Assembly: GCF_900162725.1 (NCBI RefSeq)
Contig: NZ_LT799418.1
Coordinates: forward strand, 3,432,877 to 3,496,876
Direction: 5' to 3'
From: Parabacteroides sp. Marseille-P3160
GTDB lineage: Bacteria > Bacteroidota > Bacteroidia > Bacteroidales > Tannerellaceae
Length of the DNA stretch: 64,000 bases
In this document: piece by piece, positions 53,315 through 61,075 of the stretch
How positions within the stretch are numbered: position 1 is the stretch's first letter
How the letters are laid out: each line of letters starts with the position of its first letter
The notes under the pieces: model-generated
Told to the model about the DNA's origin: nothing
The model's database searches: none
What the model saw: only the letters and a program-made list of their open reading frames with translations
Position numbers and translations under genes: made by a program

Positions 53315-54148
53315 CTAACCAATTTTCTTGGCTTCATACGTCTTTTGATAAAGGAAATCAGCCAGATCTCCATCATCCGTCCTCTTCTCTATCTCTTCTA
53401 CCGGGATAAGATCTCCCAGATAAATATCTACCGTCCGCCCCTTCTTATTAAAAGCCTCCGTAGGCACGCGCAGCGTACGAATCCGCCAATTTATTTTTCC
53501 CAAGAAATAGAAAAAACGGGAATTTAAAAAATCAAAATAAACGGGAATCACCGGCACATGAGCTTTTCGGATCAATCGGATCACACTATGAATCCACGGC
53601 AGATCCGTTACCTTATTCACCTTATTATTATAAAAAGACATGGACCCGGCAGGGAAAAAACCCATCGGATGCCCTTCCTTCAGCCAACTTAAGGAGAGAC
53701 GCACGCCATTGATATTATCCGGATTCCCTCCCAATTTGTTCGGATCCGGTATCACAGGAATAAAATTATCTTCCATCGCGCTGATCAGCGTCAACACCCC
53801 ATTTACCATCACTTTAAAGTCCGGGCGGTGCGTTGCAAAAATATCAATTAATATAATCCCGTCCAGCGAACCGATCGGATGATTTGAGACGGTGATGAAA
53901 GCGCCTTCGGGCAAATGATCCAACACCTCTTTGTTGTGAATCCGGTACTTCAGATCGATCAGGGGATCATTCAGCAACGCCGTCGTAAAAGCGGCTCCCC
54001 TCAAATGGCAATTTCTTGCATGTACTTCATTCACCTTCGTGATGTTCAGCCATTTGAAGAGTTTTTTCCCAAAATATCGTCCGACCCGGTTCTTAAAAAG
54101 AGGAATATAAGACTCCAAATCACTGATATCAATTACATTTTTTCTCAT
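53315..54148 (-). CDS. PlsC-like lysophospholipid/glycerolipid acyltransferase
   Basis: 277 residues. The acyltransferase block is TVSNHPIGSLDGIILIDIFA; here His and Asp are separated by five residues instead of the classical four. GFFPAGSMSFYNNKVNKVTD is the block that binds the acceptor phosphate (FPAG replacing FPEG). HVPVIPVYFDFLNSRFFYFL follows. No membrane-spanning signal is evident at the N-terminus. It should acylate a lysolipid or related acceptor. It is the last gene of the pdxA-cytidylyltransferase-SDR-CDP-alcohol transferase operon, 22 bp after its neighbour. Confidence 0.82.
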   Translation of the reverse strand: MRKNVIDISDLESYIPLFKNRVGRYFGKKLFKWLNITKVNEVHARNCHLRGAAFTTALLNDPLIDLKYRIHNKEVLDHLPEGAFITVSNHPIGSLDGIILIDIFATHRPDFKVMVNGVLTLISAMEDNFIPVIPDPNKLGGNPDNINGVRLSLSWLKEGHPMGFFPAGSMSFYNNKVNKVTDLPWIHSVIRLIRKAHVPVIPVYFDFLNSRFFYFLGKINWRIRTLRVPTEAFNKKGRTVDIYLGDLIPVEEIEKRTDDGDLADFLYQKTYEAKKIG

Positions 54149-54170
54149 AAGCTACTTTTGCACAAGGGTA

Positions 54171-55058
54171 TCAGATAAACGAAGAACAGAGTTTCTCATA
54201 TTTCTTCATCGACAATAAGAGGACTAAATTAAGCACAATAATCTCATATAAGAAATAAATCCAAATCTCATTGGTCAAAACAACCACGAACATCACGATC
54301 GTACGCCCGTTGAATGTCAAAAAATCAAGATAATGCTTCATAATCCAGGTACTCTGCCGGCGGAAATCCACCCGTACCTCGTCCGGCAAATCTTCTCCGT
54401 ATTTTCCGCGCAAGTTTTTCAGCATTAGTTGCAGTTTGGGAGTCGCTTTCACCTGAATCGTCGTATAGCATACATATAAAAAGAAAAATGTCTTGTTGAT
54501 TCCCGGCTTCATCGCCTTGTGCTGGGCCTTTATCTGTTCCAGCGTCTGGAATTCCGCTCCCTTCTCCTTATTGATGAAAAAGAGATGAAGGGTTTTATAA
54601 TAGTCGGTGATATTGGCTTGCATCAAATGGGAAAGCCCCGATAAGACCGCCAAAACAAAAAACCAGGGCGTCCCGTGTTCATACGTCAAACGCAAAGCGA
54701 ACCCGATATAGATGGAAGCGAACCATACATCGCCGGCCATTCCGTCCAATATCCGTCCCACCGGAGATTTGATTCCGGTCAGCCGCGCCAATTGTCCGTC
54801 GACGCAATCCAGGATATTGGCAAAAACCAACACTAAAATGCCGGCTATCGCATATGCTAAACCTTCATGATAAAAGAGCCAACCGGTTAGCGCTCCGACA
54901 AAGATGGAAATAATTGTAATCTGATTAGGAGTAATTCCTGTATTTTTCAATGCGTAAGCGATACGGAAACCGATCGGACGATAAAAAACACGGTCTAATT
55001 TGTTTTCTGTTTCTATTGATTTTAAAGAAGCTTCGTATTCCTTATCCAATTCTTTCAT
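54171..55058 (-). CDS. CDP-alcohol phosphatidyltransferase family membrane enzyme
   Basis: 295 residues from ATG 55058, which leaves 7 bp after the SDR gene. Six membrane segments are expected. The CDP-alcohol motif is DCVDGQLAR...G...D (Asp84, Asp87, Gly88, Ala91-Arg92, Gly101, Asp105), but the last acidic residue is Asp110 where the consensus spacing would put 109 (GMAGD instead of a three-residue gap). A cytoplasmic N-terminal helix (1-45) and a loop near 165-215 are extra. It should transfer an alcohol phosphate from a CDP-alcohol, probably the one made by the cytidylyltransferase two genes upstream. The product is not known. Confidence 0.85.
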   Translation of the reverse strand: MKELDKEYEASLKSIETENKLDRVFYRPIGFRIAYALKNTGITPNQITIISIFVGALTGWLFYHEGLAYAIAGILVLVFANILDCVDGQLARLTGIKSPVGRILDGMAGDVWFASIYIGFALRLTYEHGTPWFFVLAVLSGLSHLMQANITDYYKTLHLFFINKEKGAEFQTLEQIKAQHKAMKPGINKTFFFLYVCYTTIQVKATPKLQLMLKNLRGKYGEDLPDEVRVDFRRQSTWIMKHYLDFLTFNGRTIVMFVVVLTNEIWIYFLYEIIVLNLVLLLSMKKYEKLCSSFI

Positions 55059-55065
55059 TCTTTTA

Positions 55066-55803
55066 TTATTTATAAGAATAGCCGCCGTCAACGACAATTA
55101 CCTCCCCATTAAAGTAAGTGTTTTCGATCAACATCAGATACACGTCGGCCAGTTCTTCGGGGGTACAAAACCTACCTAAAGAAATTTTGCGTTCTATATT
55201 TTGCCTGATTTCCGCCGGTTTGGCCTTCTGCCACTCCGTATCGACAAATCCGGGCGCCACTCCGTTCACCCGTATCTCATAAGGGACAAGGAACTTCACC
55301 AGATTTTTCACCAAGGCATGCACCCCGTTCTTTGTCACCCCATAGGCCAGGGATACCGAATGCGGTTCAATACCCATCAAGGAACCGGTAAAAACCACCG
55401 AGGAGCCTTTTTCGATCCGTCCGATTTCCAAAATATGCTGCAAAAGAAATACGGGAAAATGAATGTTTCCGAAAAAGACGCGCTCCCAATCCTCCCATTT
55501 AAGTTTCTCAAAAGAATCGCGGCAAGTCAAACCTGCATTAAAAACAAGAGCGCCGATGCGCAGATCCTGGTTTTCCAGATAGCGCCCGATCAAACCGATC
55601 GATTCTTTCCGGGAAATATCGGCGGATAATATATGCACATCAACCGCATATAGGCGGCGTAACTCTTCCCGAACCGATTCCGCAGTTTCCGAATCCGTAC
55701 CATAAGTCAGTACTAACGGATAACCGGCTTTTCCTAAACGGTGAGCCACAGCCTTCCCTATCCCTTTGGTCCCTCCGGTTATGAAAGCATAGGTTTTCTT
55801 CAT
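55066..55803 (-). CDS. Short-chain dehydrogenase/reductase
   Basis: 245 residues. Cofactor motif TGGTKGIGKAVAHRLGKAG at the N-terminus, LVFNAGLT (NAG motif), the catalytic Ser in VVFTGSLMGIEP and Tyr-Lys in LAYGVTKNGVHALVKN, and the family end NGEVIVVDGGYSYK. The Rossmann pocket lacks an acidic residue directly after beta-2 (TYGTDSETA), compatible with NADP(H). It resembles FabG-like reductases. Placed between the cytidylyltransferase (4 bp) and the CDP-alcohol transferase (7 bp), it probably modifies the alcohol or the head group of a lipid. Confidence 0.87.
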   Translation of the reverse strand: MKKTYAFITGGTKGIGKAVAHRLGKAGYPLVLTYGTDSETAESVREELRRLYAVDVHILSADISRKESIGLIGRYLENQDLRIGALVFNAGLTCRDSFEKLKWEDWERVFFGNIHFPVFLLQHILEIGRIEKGSSVVFTGSLMGIEPHSVSLAYGVTKNGVHALVKNLVKFLVPYEIRVNGVAPGFVDTEWQKAKPAEIRQNIERKISLGRFCTPEELADVYLMLIENTYFNGEVIVVDGGYSYK

Positions 55804-55807
55804 CAGG

Positions 55808-56278
55808 TTAAATCTTGTGGTCTTCTGCCTTCACACTTTCCGGCTTGGCCTTTCGCTGCCGGTTCAAACTGGATTCGTAAGTATCATGAATCGTTTTCTT
55901 CAGATTTGAGGATGAGACTCCCGTTCCATATGGAAAATAGAAGACCTGCACCCCAAGTTCCTTCAGATAATCGTACTTCCCAAACCAATCGTCACCTACC
56001 ACAAAAGCATCAATGTTCAGTTTTTTTACGATTTCCGTATGATCCAGTGAATGCTGTGGAATAACGATATCCGGTGTCTTCAGGGCTTCGATGATTTGCA
56101 GCCGTTCGTTGAACGGGATGATCGGCCGGTCCTTATAGGAGGAGACCAATTCATCCGTGCTGACTCCTACGATGAGGATGTCCGCCAGGCTGCGTGCATA
56201 GTTTATCATCCGGAGATGATTGTAATGAAACATATCGAAAGTGCCCGAAGTGTATACGATTGTTTTATCTTTAAACAT
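55808..56278 (-). CDS. Glycerol-3-phosphate cytidylyltransferase-like nucleotidyltransferase
   Basis: 156 residues from ATG 56278 (MFKDKTIVYTSGTFDMFHYN); a TTG nine codons upstream (56305) is possible but less natural. The nucleotidyltransferase motif TFDMFHYNH has the HxxH pair. IIPFNERLQIIEAL and FVVGDDWFGKYDYL are the conserved middle blocks of the TagD/GCT branch. The loop PYGTGVSSSNLKKTI matches RTxGISTT of this family. It should activate glycerol phosphate or a related alcohol phosphate with CTP. A charged C-terminal tail (about 20 residues) is extra. Confidence 0.85.
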   Translation of the reverse strand: MFKDKTIVYTSGTFDMFHYNHLRMINYARSLADILIVGVSTDELVSSYKDRPIIPFNERLQIIEALKTPDIVIPQHSLDHTEIVKKLNIDAFVVGDDWFGKYDYLKELGVQVFYFPYGTGVSSSNLKKTIHDTYESSLNRQRKAKPESVKAEDHKI

Positions 56279-56352
56279 TTCTCTAAATTCTATTATATTC
56301 CGCAAACATACGTAAAACTTTTATTCCACCCAAAGAGTAACGTCAACATTTT

Positions 56353-57435
56353 TTAACCTTCATCCTTTGTCAGATCCAATTTCTCATTATCCCCGCTCCG
56401 GTCGAAATATTGCTTTCTGAGGGGATTAGCCGTTGCTGCGGCATAGTCGCAGCGATTCCGGTAAATATCCAGCCCGGCATATAATGCCTGCCGGAAGGAG
56501 GCTTCGGAAGCTATGTTTTTCCCGGCTATATCATAAGCCGTTCCATGCACCGGTGCGGTATGGATAATGGATAACCCCGCCGTATATCTCACCCCGTCTT
56601 CAATGGACAAGGCCTGAAAAGGAGCCGCCCCCTGGTCGTAATACATCGCCAGGATGCCGTCGAAACGGTCGAAGAGTCCCGAGCCGAAAAAATCGTCTGC
56701 CGCATAAGGGCCAAAGGAAAGCAGCCCTTTCTTATCCGCTTCCGCCATAGCTGGGCGGATGATCCGTTCCTCTTCGTCGCCCAACCGCCCGGATGTCCCG
56801 GCGGGATTCAGCGAAAGAACGGCGATGCGCGGCTTAATCACGCAAAAATCCTGTTTTAATGACCGCTCAAAAGCGAACAACCGGTCTACCAGCAGTTCTT
56901 CGCTTATCTGGGAAGAAACATCTGCAAAAGGGATATCCCCCGTTGCCAAGGCAATTCTCAGCCGGTTATTTATCAAAATGGTGAGGGGTGTATTCCGGGG
57001 AATACCAAAGGTCTCGACAAGGAACTCTTGTTCACCGGGGTATGGGAAGCTCTTGTTCTGCAGCGTTTGGCGGTTCACCGGAGCAGTCAGCAAGACGTCG
57101 ATCGTCTTGTTCTTCAAATCCCTTGAAACCCGTGACAAGGCTGCAGCGGCGGCTTCACCGGCAATAGGTGTCGGTTGTCCCAATTCCACTTTCGTTTCGT
57201 CGGCAACACAATTTATTATATTGACACGATTATCTCCAGCCTCTTCTGCAGCCTGGATAATATTGAAGTTAACTTGTGGCAATTCCAGTGTTTTCCGATA
57301 ATAAGCCGCGATTTTTGCCGAACCATAGACAACGGGAGTACAGAGCTCCACCATTCTTGCATCAGCAAATGTTTTCAAAATCAATTCATATCCTATGCCA
57401 TTTATATCTCCCTGGGTAACTCCTACCCGAATCAT
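56353..57435 (-). CDS. pdxA: 4-hydroxythreonine-4-phosphate dehydrogenase (PdxA family)
   Basis: 360 residues from ATG 57435, which has GGAGG five bases before it; an ATG four codons upstream is the alternative. PdxA blocks are IRVGVTQGDINGIGYELILK, LTAPVNRQTL, FPYPGEQEFLVETFG (metal-binding region), LSLNPAGTSGRLGDEEERII, YYDQGAAPFQALSIEDGVRY and HTAPVHGTAYDIAGK (His ligands). It oxidises 4-phosphohydroxy-L-threonine in vitamin B6 synthesis; some relatives act on other 4-phospho acids. It leads the operon with the cytidylyltransferase 74 bp downstream. Confidence 0.92.
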   Translation of the reverse strand: MIRVGVTQGDINGIGYELILKTFADARMVELCTPVVYGSAKIAAYYRKTLELPQVNFNIIQAAEEAGDNRVNIINCVADETKVELGQPTPIAGEAAAAALSRVSRDLKNKTIDVLLTAPVNRQTLQNKSFPYPGEQEFLVETFGIPRNTPLTILINNRLRIALATGDIPFADVSSQISEELLVDRLFAFERSLKQDFCVIKPRIAVLSLNPAGTSGRLGDEEERIIRPAMAEADKKGLLSFGPYAADDFFGSGLFDRFDGILAMYYDQGAAPFQALSIEDGVRYTAGLSIIHTAPVHGTAYDIAGKNIASEASFRQALYAGLDIYRNRCDYAAATANPLRKQYFDRSGDNEKLDLTKDEG

Positions 57436-57517
57436 TCTTTCCTCCATGTATGTTTTATTTCATTTGCAACCTCCGCAGGACAGTTCATTCCCGTGGCCTT
57501 TTTAGCATTTGCATGTG

Positions 57518-57525
57518 CAAAGATA
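57518..57525 (-). promoter_or_regulatory. Predicted -7 promoter element of pdxA
   Basis: The - strand reads TATCTTTG, an exact TAnnTTTG match about 82 bp upstream of ATG 57435. The element lies just beyond the stop codon of the truncated dinD frame. Confidence 0.5.
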
Positions 57526-57547
57526 ATTATTTCGACACAATTCCATT

Positions 57548-57973
57548 TTATATTCGGCAGAAATCCTTCTGGATGAATAATCCGGCCAGAATTATAGACT
57601 TTCGGGTTTGAACGGCAAAATAACTTTGTGCAAAAGCAATCTCTTCCTTTTTGGGGTCGCCATTTTGTGCTATCAGGTAACAGGCATAGCGCGTGAGCAT
57701 AAAATCATCAACAGAACGTTTGCCACCTTTGCCTATTTGGATCATTTTCGTGACCTCACGAAAATGATCATTTACGTTGATCTTTTGTGTATTGCATGAA
57801 TCTACTGCCCGTTGAACAGCCACTATAAAATTCTCCCAACGGGCATATCCTAATACGTTTTGAAGTTCACGGGCAAACCATACTTCTACCTGTTCGCTAT
57901 TATCATCGCTATTTATATGATGAACAATTGCATCAAATGATGATTTATACGATATAATACGTTGTTTATCCAT
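57548..57973 (-). pseudogene. dinD: 3'-truncated dinD (DNA damage-inducible protein D)
   Basis: 141 residues that match the first half of DinD (usually about 270-290 residues): VEVWFARELQNVLGYARWEN, VNDHFREVTKMIQIGKGGKR, FMLTRYACYLIAQNGDPKKE, FAQSYFAVQTRK. After QTRK the sequence turns into SIILAGLFIQKDFCRI and stops, where the family continues with a long charged helix. No remaining part of the C-terminal half is found downstream. It is therefore a truncated gene; the shortened Bro-N-like half might still fold. Confidence 0.8.
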
Positions 57974-58137
57974 TGTTTTGAACTATGTTTTGGTTAAGTT
58001 TCCTTTTTTCTTTCGCTTTTGTGTTGGCCTCTGAATTTGTTATGCAAATATGTATGATTTTTTCAGAAACGAACAACATTAAACGAATTAATACTTACGC
58101 GGAAGGGAGAAAAAACATTCCCGCCATTTTACTCTTA

Positions 58138-58169
58138 TTTGAGGACATTACAAGAAAATCTTAACTTTG
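58138..58169 (+). promoter_or_regulatory. Canonical promoter of rlmN
   Basis: TTTG at 58138-58141, 20 bp, then TAACTTTG at 58162-58169: an exact match. The start codon is 20 bp downstream, so the leader is very short. Confidence 0.75.
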
Positions 58170-58189
58170 CACCACTAATATAAACCGAA

Positions 58190-59251
58190 ATGGACGGAAA
58201 AGATTTTCTTTTAGGTAAAACGATCGACGAATTGAAACAAGTCGCTGCGGAAGCCGGGCTTCCGGCTTTTGCCGCTAAGCAGATGGCCGACTGGCTATAT
58301 AAGAAGAAAGCGAAGTCCATTGCCGATATGACCAACCTGCCCGCCGTCAAACGGGATTGGCTGGGCGAACGATACGAAATCGGGCTATCCGCGCCGATCG
58401 AAGCCATGAAGTCGGTCGACGGTACGATCAAATACCTATACGGAGCCGGTAATCATCTATCTGTTGAATCCGTATTTATTCCGGCGGATGACCGGGCAAC
58501 CCTCTGCGTATCCTCGCAGGTCGGTTGCAAGATGAACTGCCTTTTCTGTATGACCGGGAAACAGGGATTCAAAGCGAACCTGACAGCCAACGAAATATTG
58601 AACCAGATCCAATCCCTACCGGAATCGGAACAGTTAACCAACCTTGTATTCATGGGAATGGGCGAACCGTTCGACAATGCCGGGGAATTGTTTAAGGTGC
58701 TGGAGATCCTGACAGCACCTTATGGATATGCCTGGAGCCCCAAGCGGATCACCGTCTCGACTATTGGGGTGATGAAAGGGCTAAAACAGTTTCTGGAAAA
58801 AAGCAATTGCCATTTGGCCATTAGCATCCACTCGCCTTTTCCGGAAGAAAGGCTCTCCATTATGCCTGTCGAAAAGGCATTTCCGATCGAAACGGTAATC
58901 GAGTTGCTCCGCTCCTATGATTTCTCTCACCAGCGCCGTGTCTCTTTCGAATATATTGTCTTCGAAGGCTTCAACGATTCCCCGCGGCACGCCAAGGCGC
59001 TTGCCCAGCTACTGAAGGGAATCCCCTGCCGCGTCAACCTGATCCGTTTCCATGCCATTCCCGGTGTCGATTTGAAAAGCGCCTCGCCGGAAGCCATGGA
59101 GATTTTCCGGAACGCCTTGAATGCACGCCACGTCGTCTGTACGATCCGTAGCTCCCGCGGAGAAGACATCTTTGCTGCCTGCGGCATGCTTTCCACCGCC
59201 CAAAACCTCCGGGAAGAAGCTGCGGGAAAGACATTGGACCCGGAAGAATAA
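58190..59251 (+). CDS. rlmN: Dual-specificity 23S rRNA/tRNA adenine C2-methyltransferase RlmN
   Basis: 353 residues. The radical SAM cluster is CKMNCLFC (CX3CX2C) in SSQVGCKMNCLFCMTGKQGF. The GEPFDN motif is in LVFMGMGEPFDNAGELFKVL. The second catalytic Cys that is methylated is in the C-terminal RGEDIFAACGML. An N-terminal helical domain (1-90) binds RNA. It methylates A2503 of 23S rRNA and A37 of some tRNAs. It is a single gene with its own promoter and is followed by palindrome array E instead of an ordinary terminator. Confidence 0.96.
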   Translation: MDGKDFLLGKTIDELKQVAAEAGLPAFAAKQMADWLYKKKAKSIADMTNLPAVKRDWLGERYEIGLSAPIEAMKSVDGTIKYLYGAGNHLSVESVFIPADDRATLCVSSQVGCKMNCLFCMTGKQGFKANLTANEILNQIQSLPESEQLTNLVFMGMGEPFDNAGELFKVLEILTAPYGYAWSPKRITVSTIGVMKGLKQFLEKSNCHLAISIHSPFPEERLSIMPVEKAFPIETVIELLRSYDFSHQRRVSFEYIVFEGFNDSPRHAKALAQLLKGIPCRVNLIRFHAIPGVDLKSASPEAMEIFRNALNARHVVCTIRSSRGEDIFAACGMLSTAQNLREEAAGKTLDPEE

Positions 59252-59343
59252 TCTTGTTCATCAACAGCAGGGGAGCAGCATTACCATGTATTGATTTTCA
59301 TATAGATATACACTCTCTGTCATTCTTCACTGCACACAAGTGA

Positions 59344-59431
59344 GTGTTTGACGGTAATGAAACACGTGTTTGACAGCTGTGAAACACGTGTTCGACGGTA
59401 ATAGAACACGTGTTCTATTACCGTCGAACAC
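59344..59431. repeat. 22-bp-period palindrome array E, with a 44-bp perfect palindrome
   Basis: Four 22-bp units (starts 59344, 59366, 59388, 59410) all begin GTGTT and end AACAC, so junctions form GAACACGTGTTC-type palindromes centred at 59365/6, 59387/8 and 59409/10. The fourth unit is the exact reverse complement of the third, making 59388-59431 a perfect 44-bp palindrome. The inner sequence ACGGTAAT occurs in units 1 and 3 and, reversed, in unit 4. The array begins 93 bp after the rlmN stop. It is the main content of the 471-bp gap to korD. Confidence 0.9.
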
Positions 59432-59647
59432 CTAAAGCGATTTACCGTCAGCGGATCGACACAAGCGCCAAGCGCCAACTTCTTGCGCACCACGCCGGAA
59501 AGAGAATTAAGAGTTAAGAGAAAGGTCAAAAGAACCGCATAGAAATTCAATGAAATAAATATCCGTAAATAAAAGATCCTATAAGGCAAAAAAGCCCGGC
59601 TACCGATCGAAATGTACAAGAATCCATCAATCAAATAAAACTTTTAC

Positions 59648-59655
59648 TAACTTTG
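59648..59655 (+). promoter_or_regulatory. Predicted -7 promoter element of the kor operon
   Basis: TAACTTTG matches TAnnTTTG exactly, 67 bp upstream of the ferredoxin ATG. No TTTG is found 20 bp before it. Confidence 0.5.
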
Positions 59656-59722
59656 CTGTACGGAACAATAAGGAAATGATACAAAACAGTTACCAATCAA
59701 CATATCATAAACCAATTATATT

Positions 59723-59950
59723 ATGGCGAAAATAAGAGGAGCAGTCGTAGTAAATACCGAACGATGTAAAGGCTGCAATCTATGTGTCGTAGCCTGTCCT
59801 ACCCAAGTGTTGGAATTACATCCGCGCGAAGTAAACGACAAGGGATATCATTATGTCTACATGAAGCAACCGGATGCCTGCATCGGGTGCGCCAGCTGCG
59901 GATATGTATGCCCGGACGGCTGCTTGACGATTTATAAAGCTAAAATATGA
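59723..59950 (+). CDS. korD: Ferredoxin subunit (delta) of 2-oxoacid:ferredoxin oxidoreductase
   Basis: 75 residues with two 4Fe-4S motifs, CKGCNLCVVACP and CIGCASCGYVCP, and little else. It is the electron-carrying subunit of a 2-oxoacid oxidoreductase and is encoded 25 bp before the alpha subunit. The basic start MAKIRGAVVVNTERCKGCN is typical of Kor/Vor delta chains. Confidence 0.9.
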   Translation: MAKIRGAVVVNTERCKGCNLCVVACPTQVLELHPREVNDKGYHYVYMKQPDACIGCASCGYVCPDGCLTIYKAKI

Positions 59951-59975
59951 ACCAGAAATAAATCCAACCGGAAAA

Positions 59976-61055
59976 ATGTCAGAAGAAATTAGCTTATTGA
60001 AAGGAAATGAAGCGATAGCCCATGCGGCCATTCGCTATGGAGTGGATGGTTATTTCGGTTATCCGATTACTCCCCAATCGGAAATATTGGAGACGCTCAC
60101 ATTGGAAAGGCCTTGGGATACGACCGGAATGGTCGTCTTGCAGGCCGAAAGCGAAGTGGCGGCCATCAATATGGTATATGGCGGTGCCGGAACCGGGAAG
60201 CGGGTGATGACCTCTTCCTCCAGCCCGGGCGTGAGCCTGAAACAGGAAGGCATCTCTTATATGGCAGGAGCCGAACTTCCTTGCCTCATTGTCAATGTGA
60301 TGCGGGGTGGCCCCGGTTTAGGAACCATTCAGCCGAGCCAGGCCGACTATTTCCAGACCGTAAAAGGCGGAGGACACGGGGACTATCGCCTGATCGCCTT
60401 AGCCCCTTCTTCCGTGCAGGAGATGGCCGATTTTGTCGGATTGGGATTCGAATTAGCCTTTAAATACCGGAACCCGGCGATCATACTCGCAGATGGTATC
60501 ATCGGGCAAATGATGGAGAAAGTGGTTCTCCCCCCTTTCCATCCACGCAGGACGGAATCCCAGATTATCGAAGAATGCCCTTGGGCAGCCAACGGACGGA
60601 AAAAAAGCCGCAAGCCCAATATCATTACCTCTCTCGAACTGGATCCTGCCGTCATGGAACAGAACAATATCCGGTTCCAAAAGAAATATGAAGAAATAAA
60701 GAAGAAGGAAGTACGCTACGAAGCCTATTTATGCGACGATGCCGACTACCTGCTCGTGGCCTTCGGTTCGTCCGCCCGGATCTGCCAGAAGGCAATCGAG
60801 ATCGCCCGCGCCCAGGGAGTGAAGGTCGGATTGCTCCGCCCTATTACCCTATGGCCGTTTCCCAGCGAGATAGTGGCGGAGTATGCAGGAAAAGTAAAGG
60901 GGATGCTGAGCGTGGAGCTGAATGCGGGACAGATGGTGGAAGACGTCCGCCTGGCTGTCAACGGCAAAGTAAAGGTGGAACATTTCGGCCGTTTGGGCGG
61001 AATCGTTTTTACTCCGGATGAGATATTCAAGGCCCTGACGGAGAAATTATTCTAA
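59976..61055 (+). CDS. korA: 2-oxoacid:ferredoxin oxidoreductase alpha subunit (KorA/VorB-like)
   Basis: 359 residues. The pyrimidine-binding domain of this thiamin-diphosphate enzyme has VDGYFGYPITPQSEILETL, LQAESEVAAINMVYGGAGTG (the catalytic Glu region), KRVMTSSSSPGVSLKQEGIS and PCLIVNVMRGGPGLGTIQPS. The C-terminal third has VGLLRPITLWPFPSEIV. The family oxidises 2-oxoglutarate or branched 2-oxoacids to acyl-CoA with ferredoxin, and works in reverse for reductive carboxylation. Sequence alone does not decide between 2-oxoglutarate and 2-oxoisovalerate. Confidence 0.93.
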   Translation: MSEEISLLKGNEAIAHAAIRYGVDGYFGYPITPQSEILETLTLERPWDTTGMVVLQAESEVAAINMVYGGAGTGKRVMTSSSSPGVSLKQEGISYMAGAELPCLIVNVMRGGPGLGTIQPSQADYFQTVKGGGHGDYRLIALAPSSVQEMADFVGLGFELAFKYRNPAIILADGIIGQMMEKVVLPPFHPRRTESQIIEECPWAANGRKKSRKPNIITSLELDPAVMEQNNIRFQKKYEEIKKKEVRYEAYLCDDADYLLVAFGSSARICQKAIEIARAQGVKVGLLRPITLWPFPSEIVAEYAGKVKGMLSVELNAGQMVEDVRLAVNGKVKVEHFGRLGGIVFTPDEIFKALTEKLF

Positions 61056-61075
61056 CTATCAAGAAAAAGAATCGT

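Noticed and set aside
59344..59431. CRISPR array or simple terminator
   Set aside because: Units are 22 bp and inverted relative to each other, without T runs after the stems.
59320..59634. 104-codon - strand reading frame behind rlmN
   Set aside because: It reads through the repeat array (repeated RVSQLSNTCF-type residues come from the repeats) and has no family.
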